Positions 1 to 13,432 of a DNA stretch of 46,124 nucleotides are shown one piece after another. Source of the DNA: Nocardia carnea (GTDB lineage: Bacteria; Actinomycetota; Actinomycetes; Mycobacteriales; Mycobacteriaceae); contig NZ_JARWOV010000219.1 in the NCBI RefSeq assembly GCF_029868855.1, forward strand, positions 1 through 46,124. The letters are read 5' to 3'. Each line of letters opens with the position of its first letter. Positions within the stretch are counted from its first letter, which is position 1. A program made the translations under genes and the position numbers. The notes beneath the pieces are model-generated. The model ran no database searches and was not told where the DNA came from. It worked only from the letters and a program-made list of their open reading frames with translations.

Positions 1-106
1 GCCGGCCCCTGGCGTCCCGCTGGGGGGTTTGCGGGTCTATCCCGACTCATTTGGGGCGGTGCGGGCGCGTGGCCGCAGCCAGACGCGCGCCGAAGGTGGT
101 AGTCAT
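1..106 (-). pseudogene. pyrF: 5' end of orotidine 5'-phosphate decarboxylase (pyrF), interrupted
   Basis: This is the next gene of the pyrimidine operon, starting with ATG 10 nt after the carB stop, with a GAGGGC ribosome-binding site inside the end of carB. The first 14 codons read as a normal PyrF amino terminus (MTTTFGARLAAATR). An in-frame TGA follows at 47-49, where the family normally has the Cys of the G-P-L-C-V-G-I-D-P-H block, and the same frame then continues V-G-I-D-P-Q. Beyond it several codons differ from the expected L-L-D-A-W-G-L by single bases (CAG and CGG for CTG, AGG for TGG). PyrF converts OMP to UMP. Either the gene is broken or the sequence is unreliable at the window edge; I favour the second, because pyrF is needed for UMP synthesis and the changes cluster in the terminal ~75 bases. 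The gene runs off the window. Confidence 0.6.
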
Positions 107-116
107 CGCCGCGCCC

Positions 117-3472
<3,356 letters not shown>

Positions 3473-3473
<1 letters not shown>

Positions 3474-4594
3474 CAGGCTCCCTTCATCAGACCGGCGAAC
3501 CGGTCGAACAAGTACGCGGCGTCATGGGGCCCGGCGGCCGCTTCCGGGTGGTATTGCACGGAGAAGGCGCGACCGTCCACCAGTCGCACCCCTTCCACCG
3601 TGCCGTCGTTGGCGCAGACGTGGCTGACCTCGGCCTTGCCGAACGGGGTGTCGAACTGTTCGCCGCGTTCACCTTCCAGCGCGAACCCGTGGTTCTGCGC
3701 GGTGATGGAGATGCGGCCGGTCTCGTGCTCGACGACCGGGATATTGATCCCTCGGTGCCCGAACTTCATCTTGTAGGTGCCCCGGCCGAGCGCGCGGCCC
3801 AGGATCTGGTTGCCGAAGCAGATACCGAACAGCGGCAGCCCCTTGTCCAGGATTCCCTGGGTGAGCGCGACCGCGGTATCGGCGGTGGCCGGATCGCCGG
3901 GACCGTTGGACAAGAACGCGCCGTCCGGTTTCAGTTCCAGGATCTTGTCCAGGCTCGTCGAAGACGGCACCACATGCACCCGCATACCACGCTGCGCGAA
4001 CATCCGCGGAGTGTTGGATTTGATGCCGAGGTCCACCGCGACCACCGTGAACCGGGGCTCGCCCTCGGGTTCGACGGTGTAGATCTCGTCGGTGCTGACC
4101 TCACCGGCCAGGTCGGCGCCGAGCATCGACGGCTGCCCGGTGACCCTGGCGAGCAACTCCGCGGGTTCGGCGAGCGCGGAGCCGGAGAAGATACCGGCCT
4201 TCATCGATCCGCGGCTACGCAGGTGCCGCACCACCGCGCGGGTGTCGATCCCGGCGATACCGACGATGTTCTGCTGTTCCAGCTGTCCGGGCAGGGTGCC
4301 GGTGGCGCGCCAGTTGGAGTGCCTGCGGGCGGGGTCGCGCACGGCGTAGCCGGCGACCCAGATCTGTTGCGATTCGTCGTCCTCGTCGTTCCAGCCGGTG
4401 TTCCCGATCTGCGGGGCCGTGGCCACCACGATCTGCCGGTGGTAGCTCGGATCGGTGAGGGTTTCCTGATAGCCGGTCATGGCGGTGCAGAACACCGCTT
4501 CGCCGAGGGTCTGCCCGACCGCGCCGTAGGCGGTGCCGCGGAAGATCCGCCCGTCCTCGAGGACCAGGGCCGCGGCTGCTGTCGTACTCGTCAT
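3473..4594 (-). CDS. carA: Carbamoyl-phosphate synthase small (glutaminase) subunit
   Basis: CarA (373 aa) hydrolyses glutamine and channels ammonia to CarB. Residues 1-180 form the small-subunit amino-terminal domain ([14 protein letters not shown] at the start, then the [12 protein letters not shown] block). The rest is a class I glutamine amidotransferase domain with the nucleophile elbow GICFGNQ (Cys near 259) and the His/Glu pair in YHPEA (near 348-350), so the triad is complete. The start overlaps the preceding membrane-protein gene by ATGA and the end overlaps carB by one base. This places it in the middle of a tightly coupled operon, probably controlled from the PyrR hairpin upstream of pyrR. 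Confidence 0.98.
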
Positions 4595-5085
4595 TCGTCA
4601 TCTCCCGTCGTTGCCCGCGCCCAGGCCGGATACACCGATTTGTCGTCGCCCCGGAACCCGGTATCGATTTCGGTTCCGGTCGGCAGGGTCCAGCGGATCA
4701 CCAGGACACCGCCTTCGGTCATCACCTTGCCCGCGTGCCCGCGTTCGGTCCGGATGGCGGTGATGGATTCCTCCGGTATCCAGATCGTGGTGGCGCCCTC
4801 GCGTTCCAGCAGTATTCCGTGCTCGTAACGGGTCAGTTCCGCTGTCGCCCGGTAGCCCAGATCGCCGACCGCTATCCGGTCCTGCCAGCTCGGCGCCATG
4901 GTGCTGCCCAGGTAGAGACCGGTAGTGGGTGCCAATACCTGCGGCCCGGTTTCGGCCGGTACCGGCGGCAGTTCGCCGATCCGGTCCTGCTGCCGGGCGG
5001 CGCGATTGCGCCAGCCCCGGTACATCAGATAGACCGCCAGCACCCACAGCAGTACGCACAGGATCACCCAGAGTGCCCGTTCCAT
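4591..5085 (-). CDS. Conserved membrane-anchored protein of the pyr operon (Rv1382-like)
   Basis: A 164-aa protein with one amino-terminal membrane segment (about residues 5-22, [17 protein letters not shown]), a short basic linker and a cytoplasmic domain rich in beta-strands. The chosen ATG shares one base with the pyrC stop (TGATG). A longer in-frame reading exists upstream but lies inside pyrC and is not believable. The stop overlaps carA by ATGA. Position and size match M. tuberculosis Rv1382, sometimes described as a PH-like or export protein, found between pyrC and carA in many mycolic-acid bacteria. Its role is not established. Conserved placement suggests a link to the pyrimidine operon or simple co-transcription. 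No catalytic motif is visible. Confidence 0.85.
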   Translation of the reverse strand: MERALWVILCVLLWVLAVYLMYRGWRNRAARQQDRIGELPPVPAETGPQVLAPTTGLYLGSTMAPSWQDRIAVGDLGYRATAELTRYEHGILLEREGATTIWIPEESITAIRTERGHAGKVMTEGGVLVIRWTLPTGTEIDTGFRGDDKSVYPAWARATTGDDE

Positions 5086-6404
5086 CAGCGGCCTCCCACC
5101 GGTGTGCCGGGCGTGGCCGCAACACCGTCGCGGGCGGTGATCCGGCCGCGCAGCAGTGTGGTGGTGACCCGTCCGGGCAACGTCATCGACTGATAGGGCG
5201 TATTGCTCGCGATACTGGCGAGATGTTCGCCGTCGACCGTCCAGGCCGCGTCCGGGTCGACAAGTACGAGGTTGGCCGGTTCGCCCACTTCGATCGGCCG
5301 CCCCTGATCGTCGAGACCGACGATTTCGGCCGGCCGTTCGCTCATCACGCGCGCTACGCCGCGCCAATCCAGCAGACCCGGTCGCACCATGGTCTCCACC
5401 ACGATCGACAGCGCGGTCTGCAATCCGAGCATGCCGGGACGGGCCGCCGCGAATTCGCAGCATTTGTCCTGTTCGGCATGGGGTGCGTGATCGGTGGCGA
5501 CACAGTCGACGATCCCGGCGGCCAGCGCCTGCCGTAATGCCTCGGTATCCGAGCCCTCACGCAACGGTGGGTTCACCTTGTTCACGGCGTCATAGGTTTC
5601 CAGCCGGGCGTCGGTGAGCAGCAGATGATGCGGGGTGACCTCGGCGGTGACGGCGATCCCCTGCTCCTTGGCCCATTTCACCAGTTCGACCGTGCCCGCG
5701 GTCGACGCATGGCAGATATGCACCCGCGCGCCGGCGTCCCGGGCCAGCAGCGCATCCCGGGCCACGATGGATTCCTCCGCGGCCCGCGGCCAACCGGCCA
5801 GACCCAGCCGCGCGGCCGTCGGCCCCTCGTGCGCGACCGCACCGCGGGTCAGCCGCGGCTCCTCCGCGTGCTGGGCGATCAGCACATCCAGCGAACGCGC
5901 GTATTCGAGGGCCCGCCGCATGATCAGCGGATCGTGGACGCAGTGCCCGTCGTCGGAGAACATCCGGACCGCGCCGGCACCGGCGGCCATGGTGCCCATC
6001 TCCGCGAGCTGCTCGCCCGCGAGGCCGACCGTGACCGCACCCACCGGGTACACATCGACGAGCCCGACCTCCTGACCGCGCCGCCACACATGGTCGGTGA
6101 TCACCTGGGAATCGGCCACCGGCGAAGTGTTGGCCATGGCGAAAACCGCGGTGTATCCGCCGAGTGCCGCGGCGGCCGATCCGGATTCGATGGTCTCGGT
6201 GTCTTCCCGGCCCGGCTCGCGCAGATGCGTATGCAGATCCACGAACCCGGGCAGCAGTACCCGGCCGTCCCCGGCGACGATTTCGGCGTCGTCCGCGCGC
6301 AGTCCGGTCCCGATCTCCCGGATCACCCCATCGGCGATCAGCACATCGACCGGGTCGCCCTCACCGTAAAGTCGTACACCGGTGATCAGAACGCTGTCGC
6401 TCAC
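5085..6404 (-). CDS. pyrC: Dihydroorotase
   Basis: PyrC (439 aa from this start) cyclises N-carbamoyl-aspartate to dihydroorotate. The zinc-site signature [10 protein letters not shown] lies at residues 56-65 (His58, His60) and the catalytic Asp block [12 protein letters not shown] near residue 304. I place the start at the GTG at 6404 because homologous sequence ([16 protein letters not shown]) begins there. In frame upstream lie two tandem copies of a 75-nt cassette with no stop, so initiation at the GTG at 6554, which overlaps the pyrB stop as GTGA, would give a 489-aa form with a 50-residue repeat extension. Which start is used cannot be decided here. The ribosome-binding site in front of 6404 is weak (ATAAGCACAGC). 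Confidence 0.95.
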   Translation of the reverse strand: MSDSVLITGVRLYGEGDPVDVLIADGVIREIGTGLRADDAEIVAGDGRVLLPGFVDLHTHLREPGREDTETIESGSAAAALGGYTAVFAMANTSPVADSQVITDHVWRRGQEVGLVDVYPVGAVTVGLAGEQLAEMGTMAAGAGAVRMFSDDGHCVHDPLIMRRALEYARSLDVLIAQHAEEPRLTRGAVAHEGPTAARLGLAGWPRAAEESIVARDALLARDAGARVHICHASTAGTVELVKWAKEQGIAVTAEVTPHHLLLTDARLETYDAVNKVNPPLREGSDTEALRQALAAGIVDCVATDHAPHAEQDKCCEFAAARPGMLGLQTALSIVVETMVRPGLLDWRGVARVMSERPAEIVGLDDQGRPIEVGEPANLVLVDPDAAWTVDGEHLASIASNTPYQSMTLPGRVTTTLLRGRITARDGVAATPGTPVGGR

Positions 6405-6479
6405 GCTGTGCTTATCGGGCGTGCGCGCGGGCCCTCCGTGGTTACGCTCCGCTGCCTCCTCCGGGCCTGACGCACTCAC
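6405..6479 (-). repeat. RTGA-bounded coupling cassette, pyrC copy 2
   Basis: A 75-nt unit directly upstream of the pyrC start. It is 72/75 identical to the neighbouring unit at 6480-6554, the three differences lying just before the 3' boundary (minus strand GATAAGCACAGC against GATGGACACAGC). It starts and is followed by GTGA. In frame with pyrC it encodes 25 residues beginning V-S-A-S-G and containing A-E-R-N-H-G-G-P. Diverged relatives lie before rarA and between korA and korB. The shared DNA core is TCAGGC, then a purine-rich GG-repeat, GCGGAGCG, ACCAC and GGCC. Confidence 0.85.
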
Positions 6480-6550
6480 GCTGTGTCCATCGGGCGTGCG
6501 CGCGGGCCCTCCGTGGTTACGCTCCGCTGCCTCCTCCGGGCCTGACGCAC

Positions 6551-6554
<4 letters not shown>
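6480..6554 (-). repeat. RTGA-bounded coupling cassette, pyrC copy 1 (overlaps pyrB stop)
   Basis: The upstream unit of the tandem pair. Its first four bases, GTGA at 6554-6551, hold the GTG start of the extended pyrC frame and the TGA stop of pyrB. The unit therefore sits exactly at what would otherwise be an ordinary GTGA overlap between pyrB and pyrC. The near identity with copy 2 points to a recent tandem duplication that kept both frame and boundary. Confidence 0.85.
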
Positions 6555-8211
<1,657 letters not shown>

Positions 8212-8326
8212 TCAGCCCGTCGACGGCACTTTTCACCAGGTGAGGACGCTGAACCGGTTGTGAGTGCGGCCACTCACCGCCTCAGCGCCGGCCGGTGTGA
8301 TCACCGTTACCCGGATCGCGCGACAA

Positions 8327-9169
8327 TCATTCGCGGACTGCCACCACATGGCCGACGGCCGGGTCACCTCCTATGGCATCCGGCCGACCGTAGGGTGCGA
8401 CGAGATCGTCCCAGGCGCGAAACGTCGTCCTCCAGCCGTGCGTGGCGAACCACGACTCGGCGTCGGGCCCCAGTCCGTTCACCGGTGGCTCCTCCGGTGC
8501 CTCCCGGACCAGTTCGCGCAATGCGCGGTACTGCGGTGCGGCCGCGTCGACCTGGAACCGACCGATCCCGAACCTGCTCCCCGGTGCCGAGAGCCGGGTC
8601 ACCTTCTCGGCCACCGCATAAGCCGACGTGCGCGGGATATAGCCGAGCACACCCTCGTCGACCCAGGCGGTCGGCAGATCGGCGCGGAAACCCTGGTCGA
8701 GCAGGACCCGCTCCCAGTCGCCGCACAGATCAGCGGCGACCGTGTGACGAGCACAGACCGGATGCGCCCGGTGGGCGGCCAGGACCGGTTCCTTGAAGTC
8801 GAAGAGTTCGGGAAGGTCCACCTCGAAGAACACGGTTTCGTGCGGGAGGTCGAGACGGAAAGCCCGGGTGTCCAGACCTGCCCCGAGCAGGACGATCTGC
8901 GGACACTGCACCCCGGCTGCCTCCTGGACGTGCTCGTCCACGGCTTTGACCGCGAGCGTGCGGCCTTCGTAGAACTGCTCGGCCAGTGTTTCCAGGCGCG
9001 CCCAGCGGGCGTCGTCGAATCCCGGCCGGGCAGCGGCGACGAAGACCTCGGCCAATGGATCCGCATACAGCCGGTCGGGCCGTGCGGACTCCCGGACCCG
9101 GATCAGCGCGACCCCGAGTGCGGTCATCGCGACTCCGGCGGTCGGGATCGGTGCGGATGTTCCGGTCAT
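8327..9169 (-). CDS. Class I SAM-dependent methyltransferase, TIGR00027/LCMT-like family
   Basis: A 280-aa protein of the putative S-adenosylmethionine methyltransferase family that is greatly expanded in mycobacteria and Nocardia. It has the family amino-terminal block R-E-S-x-R-P-D-R-L-Y-x-D-P-L-A (residues 27-40) and the SAM motif IVLLGAGLDTRAFRL (92-106), followed by an acidic F-F-E-V-D-L-P block. A strong GGAGGAGG ribosome-binding site precedes the ATG. Substrates are unknown for nearly all members and nothing here identifies one. It is transcribed divergently from the TetR gene at 9361, its most likely regulator. Confidence 0.9.
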   Translation of the reverse strand: MTGTSAPIPTAGVAMTALGVALIRVRESARPDRLYADPLAEVFVAAARPGFDDARWARLETLAEQFYEGRTLAVKAVDEHVQEAAGVQCPQIVLLGAGLDTRAFRLDLPHETVFFEVDLPELFDFKEPVLAAHRAHPVCARHTVAADLCGDWERVLLDQGFRADLPTAWVDEGVLGYIPRTSAYAVAEKVTRLSAPGSRFGIGRFQVDAAAPQYRALRELVREAPEEPPVNGLGPDAESWFATHGWRTTFRAWDDLVAPYGRPDAIGGDPAVGHVVAVRE

Positions 9170-9360
9170 CGGCGACCCTCCTCCATTACTTACTTGTCGC
9201 CCGGCTAGTTAACCATGCTGCCGACTCTGCCGCCCGAATTCCGGCCGCTTCGATCGGCCGATGGGTATCGACGCCGCGGTCCCATTAGGCTCCTGCGGCA
9301 GACCGTCGAGCACTAAGACTCTCGGGCCCCACGCGGACCGTCGAATACGAGGAGACACTG

Positions 9361-9915
9361 TTGGCCGGCCGGCGCAGCGATACCCGCGACCGCATCCGCG
9401 CGGTGGCGATGGAACTGTTCTCCGAACAGGGCTACGAGAAGACCTCGCTGCGTCAGATCGCCGAACATCTCGGCGTCACCAAAGCCGCGCTGTATTACCA
9501 CTTCCGGACGAAGGAAGATATCGTCGCCAGCGTCTCCGACGATGTCCGGCGCGGTATCGACGAATTGATCACCTGGGCCGAGGCCACCCCACCCGGCCCC
9601 GCCCGCACCACGGAGATCCTCGACCGCTACGGAGCCCTGCTGCACAGCACCGGCCGGGACATGGTGCGGTTCATGCACGAAAACCAGCCCGCTTTCCGGG
9701 AATTGGGTTTCGGTGCGAGCCTGCGCTATCAGTTCCGGGTGATCGCCGATCTGATGACCGAACCCGAGCGCGCCCCCCTGGACGTCTTCCATGCCCGGCA
9801 GGCACTGCTGGCGATCAGCTGGAGCACCGCGATGATGGGCGATCTCCCGCTGTCGGACGACGAATGCTTTCAGGCGGCTGTCGCTGTCGCCCAGGATATT
9901 CTGCGCAGGAACTGA
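9361..9915 (+). CDS. TetR/AcrR-family transcriptional regulator
   Basis: A 184-aa TetR-type repressor. The helix-turn-helix occupies residues 28-48 (TSLRQIAEHLGVTKAALYYHF), and the rest is a helical ligand-binding domain. I use the TTG at 9361 because AGGAG ends 6 nt before it and the conserved R-D-R-I-R-A-V-A-M-E-L-F block follows at normal distance. It is divergent from the methyltransferase gene, with 191 nt between the starts, so it probably controls that gene and itself. The ligand is unknown. No clear long palindrome was seen in the intergenic region. Confidence 0.9.
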   Translation: MAGRRSDTRDRIRAVAMELFSEQGYEKTSLRQIAEHLGVTKAALYYHFRTKEDIVASVSDDVRRGIDELITWAEATPPGPARTTEILDRYGALLHSTGRDMVRFMHENQPAFRELGFGASLRYQFRVIADLMTEPERAPLDVFHARQALLAISWSTAMMGDLPLSDDECFQAAVAVAQDILRRN

Positions 9916-10213
9916 TTCCACGATCCACACTCGGCCCGGCTCCTGCACATACAGCGGCGCTACCTCGCCGAGAGCGCGGTCGACGCTCGCCGACACCGTC
10001 ACTACCACGGCAATCACCCCGGCCGGTCCGAACGGCGCGAGCGTACCGGCGCCGCGAACGGAAACACTCCGGGGGAACAGGCATACGAAACCGCCGGACT
10101 GTCCAGCAGTGACACCGCCCGCCGGTCCGGGACAGCGCCCCGGCCGGCTGTTCGATCGTCGCCCCGAGCAGCCCGGCCGACAACAACGGAAATCGGCTAC
10201 ACCACCGACCCAA
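9916..10213 (+). other. Non-coding stretch between tetR and the AlkB-type gene
   Basis: No convincing gene was found in the ~330 nt between the stop at 9915 and the start at 10250, apart from the SOS promoter at its right end. Open frames here, including a minus-strand frame running back through tetR, have no family resemblance and no good ribosome-binding site. Confidence 0.5.
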
Positions 10214-10229
10214 TCGAACATACGTTCGC
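10214..10229 (+). promoter_or_regulatory. LexA (SOS) box upstream of the AlkB-type gene
   Basis: TCGAACATACGTTCGC matches the mycobacterial SOS box TCGAAC-N4-GTTCGA at all but the last base. It lies where the -35 region should be, 8 nt before the -10 element, so LexA binding would block RNA polymerase. This predicts DNA-damage induction of the downstream gene. Confidence 0.85.
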
Positions 10230-10237
10230 ATATCGTC

Positions 10238-10243
10238 TATGCT
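10238..10243 (+). promoter_or_regulatory. -10 element giving a leaderless transcript
   Basis: TATGCT ends 7 nt before the ATG at 10250, so transcription should begin at or next to the A of the start codon. No ribosome-binding site precedes the ATG, consistent with leaderless translation. Confidence 0.65.
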
Positions 10244-10249
10244 GGATCC

Positions 10250-10876
10250 ATGCCGGCACCCTTTCAGGCATCGCTGCTCGACGGCTTCGGCGCGATCGAA
10301 CTCGAACCGCTGACGAATATCCACCGGACGCAGCTGACCGACGGCGCATGGGTCGACCTGCGGCCCGGCTGGCTACGCGGCGCCGATGAACTCTTCGACC
10401 GCCTCGTCACGGAGGTTCCGTGGCGCGAGGAACAACGGCCGATGTACGACCGCGTCGTCGACGTACCGAGGCTGCTGTGTTTCTACGGCGAATCCACACC
10501 TCTACCCGACCCGATCCTCGCCCAGGCACGCGATGCGTTGAGCGAGCACTACCGCACCGAACTCGGCGAACCGTTCCGGACGGCGGGGCTGTGCTACTAC
10601 CGCGACGGCCGCGACAGTGTTGCCTGGCACGGCGACACCCTGGGCCGCGGTGCCGTACAGGACACCATGGTCGCCATCCTCACGCTCGGGGCGCCACGCC
10701 CACTCCTGCTACGACCCCGCACCGGTGGCCCCAGCCTGCGGTTCCGGCCGGGCCACGGCGACCTGTTCGTCATGGGCGGCTCGTGCCAGCGCACCTGGGA
10801 ACATGCCGTACCGAAATCGCGGCGGGCAACCGGACCCCGGATCAGTATCCAGTTCCGCCCGCGCGGGGTACGGTGA
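10250..10876 (+). CDS. AlkB-family 2-oxoglutarate/Fe(II) dioxygenase (DNA/RNA alkylation repair)
   Basis: A 208-aa AlkB-type dioxygenase, expected to remove alkyl groups from bases oxidatively. Fe(II) ligands are His127 and Asp129 (WHGDTLG) and His185 (TWEHAVPK). The 2-oxoglutarate arginine is Arg197 in RISIQFR, which keeps the spacing of the family RxNxTxR motif with Ser and Gln in place of Asn and Thr. The nucleotide-recognition lid with Y-x-R-D-G-x-D-S-V-A is present (117-126). I chose the ATG at 10250 because a LexA box and a -10 element sit directly before it; the longer in-frame reading would run through them. The 3' end overlaps the opposite-strand gene by 35 nt. Confidence 0.88.
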   Translation: MPAPFQASLLDGFGAIELEPLTNIHRTQLTDGAWVDLRPGWLRGADELFDRLVTEVPWREEQRPMYDRVVDVPRLLCFYGESTPLPDPILAQARDALSEHYRTELGEPFRTAGLCYYRDGRDSVAWHGDTLGRGAVQDTMVAILTLGAPRPLLLRPRTGGPSLRFRPGHGDLFVMGGSCQRTWEHAVPKSRRATGPRISIQFRPRGVR

Positions 10877-11714
10877 TCCGCTCTCCCCGCCCGGACAGGG
10901 CAGGAAGACCGCGGCGGCGAATTTCCGCGGCACGGGACCAGATTCGGGATTGGAGAGACTCGGCCGACCGCGACCGCGCACCGGCCGTTCCACAGAGCTC
11001 CGCCCGCGCTTGCCGTGCTGCCCCGACCATGCGACGGTACTGCCGGAATATCTGCACCTCGCCGTCGACACCTTCGTCGAGATACGTGTAATCCATATCC
11101 GCGCAGGAACAGTCACCCAACCGCGCGATACCCACGGCCCAATCGCGCAGCCATTCGGCGGAGCCCGCAAGGACGAGCATGCGGCCGTATCGATCGACTC
11201 GGCATCGGCCCCGCGGCGGCGCCCAGTGCTCGGCAGCGCCGGCGAACAACCTTTCCCGCCATGCCGCCACCTCGGACACCGCGGGATCGAGCCCGAAGGT
11301 CTGCCAGCGCACCGTACCGTCCGGCCGATCGCGTAGCGGCAGCCTGCGACTCAATGCCGCAGCCGACCGGCGCGTGAACACCGTACGGTCGGTGGGCACC
11401 AGGACGATCGGATCGGCAGGGGCACCGTCGAACGGGTTCGGATCCAAGTGCCGCGTATCGATCACCACCAACGTGCCGGACCGCCGCTGATACGACAGCC
11501 CCCACAGCAACCGGGCCAGCACCCGGGCGCCGCGCCAGTCCGACAAAATATGCCAGGTGTCGTGGAACCGGTTGGTGGAGAACCGGAAATCGGTACCGGG
11601 ACGCAGGGTGATCACGGTGTGCACCCGCCCGTCGAGCACCATGACACGCCGATGCAGCTTCAGCTGGTCATCGGTGGCCGCGACCCGGCGCGGCCGGCTG
11701 TTCCGCGCGGTCAT
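10842..11714 (-). CDS. Hypothetical protein
   Basis: A 290-aa protein I do not recognise. The start is set by GGAGGTGG just before the ATG at 11714. It is arginine-rich, with several Trp and a mixed alpha/beta look, without signal peptide or membrane segment. The middle has Y-Q-R-R-S-G-T-L-V-V-I-D-T-R-H-L-D-P-N-P-F-D, and later D-C-S-C-A-D-M-D-Y-T-Y. Its 3' end runs 35 nt antisense into the AlkB-type gene, so the two transcripts converge. Possibly a lineage-specific Nocardia protein. No function is proposed. Confidence 0.65.
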   Translation of the reverse strand: MTARNSRPRRVAATDDQLKLHRRVMVLDGRVHTVITLRPGTDFRFSTNRFHDTWHILSDWRGARVLARLLWGLSYQRRSGTLVVIDTRHLDPNPFDGAPADPIVLVPTDRTVFTRRSAAALSRRLPLRDRPDGTVRWQTFGLDPAVSEVAAWRERLFAGAAEHWAPPRGRCRVDRYGRMLVLAGSAEWLRDWAVGIARLGDCSCADMDYTYLDEGVDGEVQIFRQYRRMVGAARQARAELCGTAGARSRSAESLQSRIWSRAAEIRRRGLPALSGRGERITVPRAGGTGY

Positions 11715-11800
11715 ACCACCTCCAGAGCACCTCGCGTACGTGGCCCAGAAAAGCACGAACAGCCTGGGCCGGCAACGGCTTTTCGGTGGCCTCCGTGCCA

Positions 11801-12367
11801 CTACGGAGCGCGCAGCACCGACCCCACCAGTTCCCGGACCGCCGCCAGCAGACGATCGACATCTCCGGCGCGAGACAGGTCGGGCACGGTCGCGCCGGCC
11901 AGACCGTCCAGCAGTAACCGGCCGACAACCTCGGCATCCAGATCCGGCCGCGCCTCGGCGAGCAAGGTCGTGATGTGCTTTCGCCAGAACAGGTGGAATT
12001 CCTCCGTACGCGGATGCGGGGGTTCGGTCCGGTAGATCACCATCAGTTCCAGGTTGTCGATCACCATCCAGGCCATGGCCTCGAAAAAGGCGAGTAGCCG
12101 TTCGGGTGCGGGGGCTCCCGGCCCCAGCGGAGGCGGGCCGTCGGTCACCCGCGCCATCAGCGTCAGCGCACTTTCGGCCACCATCTCGTGCAGTAGCCCG
12201 GCCCTGTTGCCGAAGCGGTGAAAGATGGTGCCTTTACCCACCCCCGCAGCCGCCGCGACCCGATCCATGGTCACGGCTTCGGCACCGTGTTCGGCGAGGA
12301 GAGCGGCGGTCGCGTCGAGGATGGCGCGCCGATTGCGCGCCGCGTCCGCACGTTCCTTCGGGGCCAT
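11801..12367 (-). CDS. TetR-family regulator of the adjacent dehydrogenase
   Basis: A 188-aa TetR-type repressor with helix-turn-helix at residues 33-52 (TMDRVAAAAGVGKGTIFHRF). It is transcribed away from the quinone-reductase-like gene at 12453. The 85-nt gap between the two holds two copies of an 18-nt operator-like sequence in opposite orientation, a strong sign of local control of both genes. The effector is unknown and may be an electrophile or quinone given the target gene. Confidence 0.92.
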   Translation of the reverse strand: MAPKERADAARNRRAILDATAALLAEHGAEAVTMDRVAAAAGVGKGTIFHRFGNRAGLLHEMVAESALTLMARVTDGPPPLGPGAPAPERLLAFFEAMAWMVIDNLELMVIYRTEPPHPRTEEFHLFWRKHITTLLAEARPDLDAEVVGRLLLDGLAGATVPDLSRAGDVDRLLAAVRELVGSVLRAP

Positions 12368-12385
12368 GACACCGCCTTCGTTGAC

Positions 12386-12441
12386 AACTTGACCAACGGT
12401 CCATATCGTTGCGAGGGCAAAACTGGACCGTTAGTCAAGTT
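12386..12441. promoter_or_regulatory. Twin TetR operators between regulator and dehydrogenase
   Basis: AACTTGACCAACGGTCCA at 12386-12403 and TGGACCGTTAGTCAAGTT at 12424-12441 are inverted copies matching at 17 of 18 positions. Each also carries an imperfect inner palindrome (TGGAC-N5-GTCAA), as TetR half-operators usually do. One copy lies about 20 nt from each divergent start codon, so one repressor could control both genes. Confidence 0.8.
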
Positions 12442-12452
12442 AGGGAATACCA

Positions 12453-13427
12453 ATGCAGGCAATCGTAATGACAGGTATCGGCGGACCGGAGGTCCTGGTC
12501 GCCCGGGAGGTGCCGAAACCACAACCCGCAGCGGGCGAGGTACTGATCCGGGCCGAAGCGATTCCGGTCCTGTACCCGGAAACCATGTTGCGCTCCGGCT
12601 CGGTGCCCATGCCCGCGCCGCCGCCCGTCGTCTTCGGGTTCCAGGCAGCAGGTGAGGTCGTCGCCGTGGGCGATGGCGTGGAACCGGCCCTGCTCGGTCG
12701 CCGCGTCACCGCCGAAACCGACGGAACCGGCGGGTACGCCGAATTCGTCCGCGCGCGAACCACCACGCTGACCCCCATACCCGACGGGGTTGCCACCGCG
12801 GACGCGGCAGCGGCGGTGATGAGCGGTTCGGTCGCCCTGACATTGCTGGACGCGGCGGCACTCACCGGGACGGAGACCGTACTGGTGGAAGTCGGGGCAA
12901 CCGGGGTGGGCAGCTATCTCGTACAGCTGGCCCGGGAATTCGGCGCGGCCCGGGTGATCGCCACAGCGGGCAATCCGGCCAAGATCGCCCGCGCCCGCGA
13001 GCTGGGTGCCGATCAGGTGATCGACCACAGCAGCCCGCGCTGGCCCGAGGAGTTGCGCGACAATCTCACCGACACCGTCGATATCGTCTTCGATTCCTTC
13101 GGTGGCGACTCGGCCACAACACTGCTCGACACCATGACACCCGGCTCCGGCCGGATGCTCGGCTACGGCTGGCTCTCCGGCGCACCCGCCCAGGTCACGG
13201 CGGGCGATCTGATCGCCCGCGGCCTGACTTTCCTCGGCTGTGCCGGGCCGGCCTGGCTGGAACGGGTGGGGCAGGCCCGCTCCGCGATCCTCTCGCGGCT
13301 CCCGGCGCTCACCCCGCCGGTCGAGACGATATTGCGACTCGATCAGGCAGCCGAAGCACATGAACTGCTCGAATCGCGGATTCCCCTCGGCAAGGTGATC
13401 CTGTCGCCGGACGCGTTTGCGCGCTGA
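12453..13427 (+). CDS. Quinone oxidoreductase-like zinc-independent alcohol dehydrogenase (MDR family)
   Basis: A 324-aa medium-chain dehydrogenase/reductase of the NADPH:quinone reductase type. The amino terminus MQAIVMTGIGGPEVL is the GroES-like start typical of quinone reductases, and the NADPH-binding fold shows VEVGATGVGSYLVQLA near residue 150. Cys ligands for catalytic or structural zinc are absent, as in quinone reductases. It probably reduces quinones or enone electrophiles. Expression is predicted to be repressed by the divergent TetR through the twin operators. It ends 5 nt from the convergent DUF4334 gene. Confidence 0.9.
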   Translation: MQAIVMTGIGGPEVLVAREVPKPQPAAGEVLIRAEAIPVLYPETMLRSGSVPMPAPPPVVFGFQAAGEVVAVGDGVEPALLGRRVTAETDGTGGYAEFVRARTTTLTPIPDGVATADAAAAVMSGSVALTLLDAAALTGTETVLVEVGATGVGSYLVQLAREFGAARVIATAGNPAKIARARELGADQVIDHSSPRWPEELRDNLTDTVDIVFDSFGGDSATTLLDTMTPGSGRMLGYGWLSGAPAQVTAGDLIARGLTFLGCAGPAWLERVGQARSAILSRLPALTPPVETILRLDQAAEAHELLESRIPLGKVILSPDAFAR

Positions 13428-13432
13428 TCACC

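Noticed and set aside
9313..10221. A 302-codon minus-strand frame covering tetR and the following gap
   Set aside because: It is antisense to a clear TetR gene, has no ribosome-binding site and no recognisable domain.
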